A stretch of DNA of 9,798 nucleotides from CAYVUB01 sp964454675. Its GTDB lineage: Bacteria; Bacteroidota; Bacteroidia; Flavobacteriales; Flavobacteriaceae. This document shows positions 1-6,284 of the stretch, piece after piece (the first letter of the stretch is position 1; each line of letters begins with the position of its first letter). The notes beneath the pieces were generated by a model, which ran no database searches, was not told the DNA's origin, and was given only the letters and a program-made list of their open reading frames with translations. The position numbers and the translations under genes were made by a program. The DNA lies in NCBI GenBank assembly GCA_964454675.1, contig CAYVUB010000051.1, positions 1-9,798 on the forward strand, given 5' to 3'.

Positions 1-11
1 GAATCTTCAGT

Positions 12-62
12 TTGAAGAAATTGAAGTTGAAATTGAAGTTGAAATTGAAATTGAAATTGAAT
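12..62. repeat. TTGAAR hexanucleotide tandem array
   Basis: Seven consecutive hexamers at 21-62 follow the pattern TTGAA(G/A/T); a related TTGAAG unit starts at 12. The array is bracketed by two copies of TTCAGTTTG, at 6-14 and 64-72. The frame starting at base 2 is open across the array to a TGA at 143-145 and would read alternating Glu with Ile/Val. This could be the end of a gene entering from the left or a chance open frame. Nothing else in this 172-bp left end is recognisable apart from the promoter of the first gene. Confidence 0.8.
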
Positions 63-147
63 TTTCAGTTTGTCCATTAACCACAAAAACCACCACCCTA
101 CTGAAAACTGAGACTATTTTACGTTTTCACAATCCCGGTAAATGATG

Positions 148-155
148 TATTTTTG
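148..155 (+). promoter_or_regulatory. Bacteroidota-type -7 promoter motif for the isoaspartyl peptidase
   Basis: TATTTTTG matches the Bacteroidota -7 consensus TAnnTTTG and lies 17 bp before the ATG at 173. A T-rich TTTTC at 124-128, about 19 bp upstream, could serve as a weak -33 element. The predicted leader is only about 10 nt and A-rich, with no Shine-Dalgarno sequence, which is normal for the phylum. The same octamer is found before the cyanophycinase gene. Confidence 0.5.
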
Positions 156-172
156 AAACCAAATACACAAAA

Positions 173-1102
173 ATGAATACGTTTTCTATAGCCATACACG
201 GTGGCGCAGGCACTTTGGTAAAAGGCATGATGACCCCTGAAAAAGAAGCCGCTTACAAAAATGCCCTGCAAACGGCTTTGGATGCAGGTTACGATATTTT
301 GAAAAACGGCGGAACATCACTGGATGCGGTTGAAATTGCCGTAAAACATCTTGAAGACACGCCGCTTTTTAATGCCGGTAAAGGCAGCGTATTTACAGCC
401 GGTGAAACCCACGAAATGGATGCCGGCATTATGGATGGCAAAACGCTGAAAGCCGGTGCTGTAAGCTTGATAACCGGCATTAAAAACCCCGTAAGCCTGG
501 CTCGTGATGTGATGGAAAAAACCGAACACGTATTTCTCGCCGGTGAAGGTGCCATACAGCTGGCAAAGCAACTGGGCTATACGCTTGAAGATGCATCATA
601 TTTTTATGATGAATTTCGTCACCAGCAATGGCTGGATATCAAAGATTCTGATACCTTTCAGTTAGACCATTCTGTAAAAAAAGATTCAAAATTCGGGACG
701 GTTGGTGCCGTAGCTTGTGACCAATACGGGACTATTGCCGCCGCTACTTCTACCGGTGGCATGACCAACAAAAAGTTTGGGCGTGTGGGCGATTCGCCTA
801 TGATTGGCGCAGGCACTTATGCCAATAACAACACTTGTGCCGTGAGCTGTACGGGCAGCGGCGAGTATTTTATTCGCGGTGTTGTAGCCTATGATGTCTC
901 TTGTTTAATGGAATACAAAGGATTACCGCTGGAAGCCGCAGCAGAAGAAGTGATTAATAACCGTGTGCTTGCCATTGGCGGTGACGGCGGACTGGTAGCT
1001 GTAGATGCCAAAGGCAATATCGCTATGCCGTTTAATACCGAAGGCATGTACCGGGCATGTAAATCTTCAAATGGTATGGAAGAGGTAGCGATTTATAAAT
1101 GA
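173..1102 (+). CDS. iaaA: Isoaspartyl peptidase / plant-type L-asparaginase (Ntn-hydrolase)
   Basis: This 309-residue cytoplasmic enzyme of the N-terminal-nucleophile hydrolase fold hydrolyses beta-aspartyl dipeptides and, usually less well, L-asparagine. The fold-start motif HGGAG is at 9-13. The autocleavage site is Gly175-Thr176 in FGTVGAVA: cleavage would free Thr176 as the catalytic nucleophile and yield alpha (1-175) and beta (176-309) chains. STGG is at 193-196. Arg204 and Asp207 (in GRVGD) and Thr227-Gly228-Ser-Gly230 (in TGSGE) match the substrate-binding positions of E. coli EcAIII. Length is normal for the family. The ATG sits 17 bp after a promoter motif and no signal peptide is seen. 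Given the nearby cphB and cphA, its likely in vivo substrate is beta-Asp-Arg released from cyanophycin; general isoaspartyl-dipeptide turnover is the alternative. The family call is firm; the dedicated role is inference. Confidence 0.93.
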   Translation: MNTFSIAIHGGAGTLVKGMMTPEKEAAYKNALQTALDAGYDILKNGGTSLDAVEIAVKHLEDTPLFNAGKGSVFTAGETHEMDAGIMDGKTLKAGAVSLITGIKNPVSLARDVMEKTEHVFLAGEGAIQLAKQLGYTLEDASYFYDEFRHQQWLDIKDSDTFQLDHSVKKDSKFGTVGAVACDQYGTIAAATSTGGMTNKKFGRVGDSPMIGAGTYANNNTCAVSCTGSGEYFIRGVVAYDVSCLMEYKGLPLEAAAEEVINNRVLAIGGDGGLVAVDAKGNIAMPFNTEGMYRACKSSNGMEEVAIYK

Positions 1103-1210
1103 GTTCAATAATTCAAGTTTTTATTTTTTAGCTGATAACACTATTGCCCTTAGGCAGTTAATCCCGGCACTTCGGGACAGTGAGGCTTCAAGCGTAAAAG
1201 TGTTTTGAAC
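1103..1210 (+). other. Potentially structured intergenic segment
   Basis: Between the peptidase and the membrane-protein gene lies a stretch with nested inverted repeats. GTTCAA (1103-1108) pairs with TTGAAC (1205-1210). AACACT (1137-1142) pairs with AGTGTT (1199-1204), directly adjacent to the first pair on the 3' side. Inside are two small hairpins: TGCC/GGCA (1145-1148 with 1153-1156) and TCCCG/CGGGA (1162-1166 with 1173-1177). The inner part is more GC-rich than its surroundings. No T-run follows the GC-rich hairpin, so it is not a textbook terminator. It could be an RNA element, a decayed dispersed repeat or chance. Confidence 0.3.
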
Positions 1211-1219
1211 AAATATTCA

Positions 1220-1239
1220 TTTATGATTTGAATCATAAA
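1220..1239. promoter_or_regulatory. 20-bp palindrome, candidate operator
   Basis: TTTATGATTTGAATCATAAA has perfect 9-bp arms around a 2-bp centre and lies 52 bp upstream of the small membrane-protein ATG. Its size and symmetry suit a dimeric DNA-binding regulator. The half-site TTTATGATT recurs at 2537-2545 in the cphB/cphA divergent region. No regulator family is assigned, and with a spacer of only 2 nt it is unlikely to be a good RNA hairpin. Confidence 0.4.
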
Positions 1240-1291
1240 GTATCACTCATAAGCCTTATAACTTTATCCGAAATTAAAAAACAGGATTGTT

Positions 1292-1579
1292 ATGGGCTTT
1301 TATAAAAAATACCTTACTGATTTTGAAGGAATGTTCTATGTAAACGCTACCTTGGGTATTATTGCCTCAGGCTGCGTAGGTTCTGTGGCAGCAATGCTGA
1401 TATTGATGAGCGGAATAGGAATTTTTGAAATGATTCAGTTGTTTCTGGTCGTTTCCGTGGCAATGATATATAATGCGGCGGTACTGGCGCAAATGAAACC
1501 TAAAACGGTGTTTAACTCACTGATTGTAAGTTTGTGCGTATCGGTTTTTTGGATACTATGGCACTTGGCACAACTGTAA
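1292..1579 (+). CDS. Small three-helix integral membrane protein, unknown function
   Basis: I do not recognise this 95-residue protein. It is strongly hydrophobic, with three probable membrane helices at about 17-40, 44-66 and 73-94. These are separated by short turns, including a charged loop, MKPK (68-71). The N-terminus (GFYKKYLTDFEG) is soluble and charged. There are no conserved catalytic motifs and no cleavable signal peptide. The ATG at 1292 has AGGA at 1283-1286, the best Shine-Dalgarno-like sequence in the window. The upstream gap of 189 bp and the palindrome suggest transcription separate from the peptidase. Its 3' end faces that of the cyanophycinase gene across 24 bp. Position inside the cyanophycin locus hints at, but does not show, a linked role. 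The opposite-strand frame here is shorter and less protein-like. Confidence 0.72.
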   Translation: MGFYKKYLTDFEGMFYVNATLGIIASGCVGSVAAMLILMSGIGIFEMIQLFLVVSVAMIYNAAVLAQMKPKTVFNSLIVSLCVSVFWILWHLAQL

Positions 1580-1603
1580 TCACAGTAAAAATTTGCATAC
1601 GTT

Positions 1604-2473
1604 TTAAATAAACGGCGACTCAACAGGAAGCACGTTAATTTGCCGTGCTTTTATGTTGAACTGGTCTCCGTTTGCCAAAACATGGATTCGCAAATTGGTC
1701 ATCGTCATCGGTGTGCCGTCTTTCAGGATTTTCTCATTATTGTGTAATAATGCTGTACCGTCAAAAATAATTGCCATTCCCGAACCTATTACAGTACAGT
1801 CGTTACCGTTTTTGATAATCATTCCGGTATCTTCGGCAAGCCCTACTCCTATCAGGTTAGGGAACTTTGCAACAGCCTCCGAAATTCTCCCAAAACGGCC
1901 ACGCTGTATAAAATGTGTGTCAATAATCAACTGAGGTATCAGGCTCAACCCTTTACGCATAATTACGGCGCCTTTTACAAAAGCTTTGGTACTGCTGCCG
2001 CCGGCAATCATTTCATTTGCCATAGCCATAGCACCTGCGCTGGTGCCTGCTATCACAAAACCTTCATCATTTTTATAACGGTCACTCAAAATTTTGTGAA
2101 TAGCCGTGCCGCCAATGTATCTCGAAATTTTGGATTGGTCACCACCAGAAAACATAATGCAATCGGCATTTTTAATAAGGCTTATGGCACCGGGATGTTC
2201 AGATTCTTTTTTAGACTTGATATTTAAAACCGTGACATCTTTGCATCCCAAGGTTGAGAACGCTTTCAAATAGTTCTCACCTACTTGAACAGGAATACTG
2301 GATGCTGTAGGAATTACGACAATTTTCGCATTTACACCGCCGGCTTCTCTCACAACATGAGATAAAATTCCTTCTTCTATATAGTCTAATCTGTGGATTT
2401 CATCATCTTCAAAACCCTTGTCTTCATTGCCGCCAACGGGAATTAACGTGCCTTTTATAGCTGTAATACTCAT
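1604..2473 (-). CDS. cphB: Cyanophycinase CphB (intracellular exopeptidase)
   Basis: This 289-residue serine peptidase of family S51 cuts cyanophycin from its C-terminal end into beta-Asp-Arg dipeptides. IPVGGNEDKG (11-20) is the typical N-terminal strand and turn. FSGGDQ is at 108-113. The nucleophile elbow GTSAG holds Ser145. His187 lies in DTHF (185-188), followed by RGRFGR, and Glu214 in AEDTG. Ser145, His187 and Glu214 are each offset by 13 from the Synechocystis triad as I recall it (Ser132, His174, Glu201), which supports a functional enzyme. I start at the ATG at 2473. The frame extends 10 codons to a TTG at 2503, but that TTG overlaps a promoter motif and would lie before the predicted transcript start. 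No signal peptide is seen, so this is the intracellular (CphB) rather than the secreted (CphE) type. It is divergent from cphA. Confidence 0.95.
   Translation of the reverse strand: MSITAIKGTLIPVGGNEDKGFEDDEIHRLDYIEEGILSHVVREAGGVNAKIVVIPTASSIPVQVGENYLKAFSTLGCKDVTVLNIKSKKESEHPGAISLIKNADCIMFSGGDQSKISRYIGGTAIHKILSDRYKNDEGFVIAGTSAGAMAMANEMIAGGSSTKAFVKGAVIMRKGLSLIPQLIIDTHFIQRGRFGRISEAVAKFPNLIGVGLAEDTGMIIKNGNDCTVIGSGMAIIFDGTALLHNNEKILKDGTPMTMTNLRIHVLANGDQFNIKARQINVLPVESPFI
1628..1650 (+). terminator. Possible terminator hairpin within the cphB 3' end
   Basis: AAGCACG (1628-1634) and CGTGCTT (1644-1650) form a perfect 7-bp stem with a 9-nt loop, followed on the + strand by TTATG after the stem's own TT. 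It lies 49 bp past the stop of the small membrane-protein gene and could end + strand transcription inside the last codons of the opposing cphB gene. The T-tract is short, so this is only a candidate. Confidence 0.3.
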
Positions 2474-2500
2474 CAAATTGTAATTCTGTAATTGAAAAAA

Positions 2501-2508
2501 CAAAAATA
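2501..2508 (-). promoter_or_regulatory. Bacteroidota-type -7 promoter motif for cphB
   Basis: On the minus strand the sequence reads TATTTTTG, matching TAnnTTTG, with the initiating ATG of cphB 27 bp beyond the G. A transcript starting about 7 nt downstream would carry a leader of roughly 20 nt. A -33 element is not obvious. The motif overlaps an in-frame TTG at 2503, which argues against that codon being the start. Confidence 0.5.
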
Positions 2509-2674
2509 AACTTATTTATTAAAAAATAATTCTATATTTATGATTATTCATTACCGACCAATAAAACGTCAGTATTTTGTGAAATTCTTTGTGTTTTTAA
2601 AGTTAAATTTTTATAAACACTGAAAAAAATGATATACAATAACCCGTTAAAATAACTAACAAATATCCGCAAAT
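2509..2674. promoter_or_regulatory. AT-rich divergent control region between cphB and cphA
   Basis: Both cyanophycin genes are read outward from this very AT-rich stretch. It contains the half-site TTTATGATT (2537-2545) followed by ATTCATTA, resembling the palindrome at 1220-1239. For cphA, TATTTTG (2573-2579) is one base shorter than the -7 consensus, and TTTG at 2588-2591 could be a -33 element; neither is convincing. The cphA leader (about CCGCAAAT before the ATG) has no Shine-Dalgarno sequence. Confidence 0.4.
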
Positions 2675-5335
2675 ATGAAAATTAGAGAGATAAATGCAAT
2701 GAGAGGACCAAACTACTGGTCTGTAAGACGTCACAAATTAATTGTTATGGTGCTTGATCTTGAAGATATGGAAGAGCGACCGTCCAATACGATTGAAGGT
2801 TTTCGGGAACGGCTGGAAGCAATGTTCCCTTCAATGTATGGGCATAGGTGTTCTATAGGCGAGCCCGGCGGATTTTTTAAACGTGTGGAAGAAGGTACCT
2901 GGATGGGACACATTATTGAACACATAGCTCTCGAAATTCAAACACTTGCTGGAATGGAAGTAGGTTTTGGACGCACACGAAGCTATGGCGAAAAAGGTGT
3001 TTACAACGTTGTGTTTGCCTATATGGAAGAATCCGTAGGACGTTATGCGGCAAAAACAGCCGTAAAAATTTGTGAAGCATTGATAAATGGTGACGATTAT
3101 GCCCTGGCAGACGATATTCAGGAAATGCGCGAGCTTCGTGAAGCAGAACGTTTAGGCCCAAGTACCGGCTCTATCGTAGAAGAAGCCGCGGCAAGAGGCA
3201 TTCCGTGGATACGCCTCAACAAATATTCACTATGCCAGCTGGGTTATGGTGCCAATCAAAAACGCATACAGGCAACCGTAACCAGCGAAACCAGCAGTAT
3301 AGCCGTTGAGATTGCCTGTGATAAAGAAGATACAAAATTCCTGCTTGAACAAGCCGAAGTACAAACACCAAAAGGCGAAATCATAAGAAGAGAAAGCAGC
3401 CTTGAAGAAGCCTGCAGATATGTTGGCTATCCTTTAGTTGTAAAGCCTGTTGATGGTAATCACGGAAGAGGAATTACCGTTGATATTCAAAATTACGATG
3501 ATGCTTTAACCGCTTTTAACAGTGCTAAAGAAAGCTCACGAAGCGGAGCAATAATCATTGAAAAATACATCACAGGGCAAGACTACCGCCTTTTAGTCAT
3601 CAATCACAAACTGGTTGCGGCAGCACTGCGCTCACCTGCAAATGTTGTTGGCAACGGCACATCAACCATACAGCAATTGATTGATGAGGTTAATAAAGAC
3701 CCGAGACGCGGTTTTGGTCACGAAAATGTTTTGACACAAATTACTGTAAATGAGTTAACGCAAGGCATCATCAAAGCCAAAGGTTACACACTTGATACTG
3801 TTTTGAAAAAAGATGAAAAACTCATTCTTAAAGATACTGCCAACCTAAGTACCGGCGGAACTGCCGAAGATGTTACAGATATTGTACACCCGGCAAATGT
3901 ATTTATGGCAGAACGCATTTCAAAAATCATTGATTTGGACATCTGCGGTATTGATGTGATGACAACCGATATCAGCAAACCACTTGAAGAAACCGGCGGA
4001 GCAGTACTGGAAGTTAATGCCGGTCCCGGATTCAGGATGCACCTGGCACCAACATCGGGATTACCGCGCAATGTTGCCGCACCTGTAATAGACAAGCTGT
4101 TTCCTTACGGTTCTACCGCAAGAATCCCTATTATAGCCGTTACAGGAACCAACGGAAAAACCACAACCACACGGTTAATTGCCCATCTGGCAAAAATGAA
4201 AGGCTTTAAAGTAGGCTATACCACAAGTGACGGTGTCTATATCCAAAACCGGATGCTCATGAAAGGCGACTGTACAGGGCCCGCAAGTGCCGAATTTGTA
4301 CTTAAAGACCCCACTATCAATTTTGCCGTTCTGGAATGTGCCCGTGGTGGATTGCTGAGAGCCGGACTCGGATTTCATAAATCTGATATAGGAATTGTTA
4401 CCAACGTGGCATCAGACCATTTAGGGCTTAAAGGAATTCATACCATTGAACAACTGGCAAAGGTAAAAGGTGTTATTCCCGAAACAGTGATGCAGGACGG
4501 TTATGCCATTTTAAATGCCGATGACGATCTGGTGTACGAAATGCGCCGTACCGTAAACTGCAACGTGGCATTGTTTTCTATGGACGAAAACAATCCGCGT
4601 ATCAAAGCTATGCAAAAACTCGGCGGCATCTCGGCAGTTTATGAAAACGGCTATATAACTATTTGCCGCGGCGAATGGAAATTAAGAGTTATCAAAGCCG
4701 TAAATGTACCGCTTACCTTTGGAGGCCGTGCACCGTTCATGATACAAAACGTCCTGCCGGCGGTTATTACCGCTTATATAAAAGGATTTACAATCGATGA
4801 GATGAAAGTAGCTCTGGAAACCTTTATTCCTTCTGCGGCACAAACACCGGGAAGATTAAACTTGTTCCAGTTTAGAGATTTCCAGGTATTACTGGATTAC
4901 GCTCACAACCCTGCAGGAATGCGTGCACTGCAAAAATTCATTGAAAACATCGATGCTACCGTTAAAGTAGGAATCATTGCCGGTGTTGGCGACCGCCGTG
5001 AAGAAGATACTAACGAGGTTGGTGCCGTTGCCGCCGATATGTTTGATGAAATTATCATACGCCAGGACAAACACCTTAGAGGCCGAACAGACACCGAAAT
5101 CATTGCCATGCTTGAAGCCGGTATTAAAAAACGGAATCCAAACAAGAAAATTACCATCATTCCAAATGAAAAAGAAGCTGCTACATTTGCTATAAAAAAT
5201 GCAAAAAAAGGGTCGCTTATTGTTATTTGCAGTGATGTAATTCCTGATGCTTTAGATTTGGTTCAAAAACTGAAAGAAGAAGAAGCCAACAAGCTGTATG
5301 AGTTTTCTACAGATGATATTCCTAATAAACAGTAA
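2675..5335 (+). CDS. cphA: Cyanophycin synthetase CphA (CphA1 type)
   Basis: This 886-residue enzyme makes cyanophycin by ATP-dependent addition of Asp to the backbone and Arg to each Asp side chain. The N-terminal domain (about 1-160) opens with the family signature MRGPNYWSVRRHKLIV and carries HIIEH at 79-83 with Glu87. The ATP-grasp domain (about 215-475), which joins Asp, has KPVDGNHGRG (257-266) and LEVNAGPGFR (445-454). The Mur-ligase-like domain (about 485-870), which joins Arg, has the P-loop GTNGKTTTT (491-499, Lys495), the segment LECARGGLLR (553-562), DYAHNP (741-746) and DKHLRGR (798-804). Both ligase sites look intact, arguing for CphA1 and against the single-activity CphA2. Length is close to that of cyanobacterial CphA. 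The ATG at 2675 gives the expected family N-terminus. It is divergent from cphB, ends in a strong terminator, and is probably monocistronic. Confidence 0.97.
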   Translation: MKIREINAMRGPNYWSVRRHKLIVMVLDLEDMEERPSNTIEGFRERLEAMFPSMYGHRCSIGEPGGFFKRVEEGTWMGHIIEHIALEIQTLAGMEVGFGRTRSYGEKGVYNVVFAYMEESVGRYAAKTAVKICEALINGDDYALADDIQEMRELREAERLGPSTGSIVEEAAARGIPWIRLNKYSLCQLGYGANQKRIQATVTSETSSIAVEIACDKEDTKFLLEQAEVQTPKGEIIRRESSLEEACRYVGYPLVVKPVDGNHGRGITVDIQNYDDALTAFNSAKESSRSGAIIIEKYITGQDYRLLVINHKLVAAALRSPANVVGNGTSTIQQLIDEVNKDPRRGFGHENVLTQITVNELTQGIIKAKGYTLDTVLKKDEKLILKDTANLSTGGTAEDVTDIVHPANVFMAERISKIIDLDICGIDVMTTDISKPLEETGGAVLEVNAGPGFRMHLAPTSGLPRNVAAPVIDKLFPYGSTARIPIIAVTGTNGKTTTTRLIAHLAKMKGFKVGYTTSDGVYIQNRMLMKGDCTGPASAEFVLKDPTINFAVLECARGGLLRAGLGFHKSDIGIVTNVASDHLGLKGIHTIEQLAKVKGVIPETVMQDGYAILNADDDLVYEMRRTVNCNVALFSMDENNPRIKAMQKLGGISAVYENGYITICRGEWKLRVIKAVNVPLTFGGRAPFMIQNVLPAVITAYIKGFTIDEMKVALETFIPSAAQTPGRLNLFQFRDFQVLLDYAHNPAGMRALQKFIENIDATVKVGIIAGVGDRREEDTNEVGAVAADMFDEIIIRQDKHLRGRTDTEIIAMLEAGIKKRNPNKKITIIPNEKEAATFAIKNAKKGSLIVICSDVIPDALDLVQKLKEEEANKLYEFSTDDIPNKQ

Positions 5336-5341
5336 TTAAAA

Positions 5342-5376
5342 AAAAGTCCGGTAAGCCAACAATTTACCGGACTTTT
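5342..5376 (+). terminator. Intrinsic terminator of cphA
   Basis: AAAAGTCCGGTAA (5342-5354) and TTACCGGACTTTT (5364-5376) form a perfect 13-bp stem with a 9-nt loop, ending in four Ts, seven bases after the cphA stop. The run of As on the left arm gives it terminator form on the minus strand too. It separates cphA from the next gene. Confidence 0.9.
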
Positions 5377-5415
5377 GTTATGTGTTGTTTTATATCAAAC
5401 AACTTATTTGGTATT

Positions 5416-5424
5416 TATTTTTTG
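5416..5424 (+). promoter_or_regulatory. Promoter-like -7 motif for the desaturase-family gene
   Basis: TATTTTTTG differs from TAnnTTTG by one extra T and lies 17 bp before the preferred ATG at 5442, the same spacing as for the isoaspartyl peptidase. It sits just after the cphA terminator, so the gene is probably a separate transcription unit. Confidence 0.3.
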
Positions 5425-5441
5425 CTAAAAACAGAAATAAT

Positions 5442-6284
5442 ATGGAAATATTGGATAAAATTCTCAGCGTAAACCTTAATTATTATATCATCGGGCTGAT
5501 TGCTGTTTTCTTCACTTTGGAACAGGTTTCCCGAACTCCCTTTTCATTCAGAAAAAGAAGAAGCCATCTGTTGCAGAATATTCTTTTTCATATCATACTG
5601 ACCATCCTTAATGTGGTTTTTGTATCGGTACAGGTCTATTGTATTGAGTGGTTAAATGCCAATCACGCCGGACTGCTCTATTTTATAGAACTTCCGTTTT
5701 GGACAAAATTGTTTATCAGTGTGGCGCTGTATGACTTTACAACCTATTGGATTCATAGGGCATCACACAAAATTCCGCTTTTATGGCGGCTGCACAGAGT
5801 ACACCACAGCGATACAACAATGGATTCATCAACCACCTTCCGGTTTCACCCGTTAGAGTTGATTCTTATTTATCAAACCGGAAATATCCTGACGGCAGGA
5901 CTATTTGGTACAGATGTAACTTCAATGGCATTATATTATTTCGTCCTGTATATTTTCTTCTTTTTTGAGCACGCCAACCTGAAATATCCGAAATGGCTGA
6001 ACAATACGCTCGGACTGGTTTTTGTGATGCCCAATCATCACAGGGTGCACCATCATCAGGAACAATTTTATACAGATTCAAATTTTTCGGATATTCTGAT
6101 TATCTGGGACAGGATATTCGGCACATTTAAGCTGATTCCCGCCGAAGAAGTAAAATACGGACTAAAAGAGTTTGAGCCCGAAGAAAAACAAACATTCCTG
6201 TACCTTATGAAAAGTCCGTTTATAACTACCGGACCAAACCAATCCGGAAATCAAAAGTCCGGCAAAAACAAAACCGGCAAATAA
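5442..6284 (+). CDS. Sterol desaturase / fatty-acid hydroxylase family membrane protein
   Basis: This 280-residue integral membrane di-iron enzyme belongs to the fatty acid hydroxylase superfamily; members hydroxylate or desaturate lipids. The histidine clusters are all present: HRASH (105-109), HRVHH (118-122), a lone His136 in FRFHP, His177, and NHHRVHHH (198-205). They fit the family pattern HX3H, HX2HH, HX2HH. Hydrophobic helices lie at about 12-27, 46-70 and 80-100, with another stretch at about 140-176. I prefer the ATG at 5442. The frame reaches back to a GTG at 5382, but that codon lies only 6 bases after the cphA terminator and upstream of a promoter-like TATTTTTTG (5416-5424). The C-terminus is a Ser/Thr/Gly/Lys/Asn-rich tail. 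The substrate cannot be told from sequence; sterols are unlikely in Bacteroidota and lipid or hopanoid-like substrates are guesses. No functional link to cyanophycin is evident. Confidence 0.9.
   Translation: MEILDKILSVNLNYYIIGLIAVFFTLEQVSRTPFSFRKRRSHLLQNILFHIILTILNVVFVSVQVYCIEWLNANHAGLLYFIELPFWTKLFISVALYDFTTYWIHRASHKIPLLWRLHRVHHSDTTMDSSTTFRFHPLELILIYQTGNILTAGLFGTDVTSMALYYFVLYIFFFFEHANLKYPKWLNNTLGLVFVMPNHHRVHHHQEQFYTDSNFSDILIIWDRIFGTFKLIPAEEVKYGLKEFEPEEKQTFLYLMKSPFITTGPNQSGNQKSGKNKTGK

Noticed and set aside
2..145. Partial coding tail of an upstream gene (frame from base 2)
   Set aside because: The open frame comes mainly from the hexamer array, which is stop-free in this frame, followed by a Thr-rich stretch with no recognisable domain. 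It cannot be supported without sequence to the left.
1137..1204. Possible tRNA gene: 6-bp end stem AACACT/AGTGTT with TTCAAGC resembling a T-loop
   Set aside because: The stem next to TTCAAGC does not pair beyond two positions, there is no acceptable D-arm, and no 7-nt anticodon loop can be formed. It is kept only as a possible structured segment.
1913..2227. 104-codon + strand frame inside cphB
   Set aside because: It overlaps the catalytic region of the cyanophycinase on the other strand and shows no family features.
3784..4095. 103-codon minus-strand frame inside cphA
   Set aside because: It lies opposite the intact ATP-grasp domain and has no separate start signals.
5382..5441. N-terminal extension of the desaturase-family protein from a GTG at 5382
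   Set aside because: The GTG is six bases after the cphA terminator and precedes the promoter-like motif at 5416-5424. The ATG at 5442 leaves all histidine motifs and helices intact.
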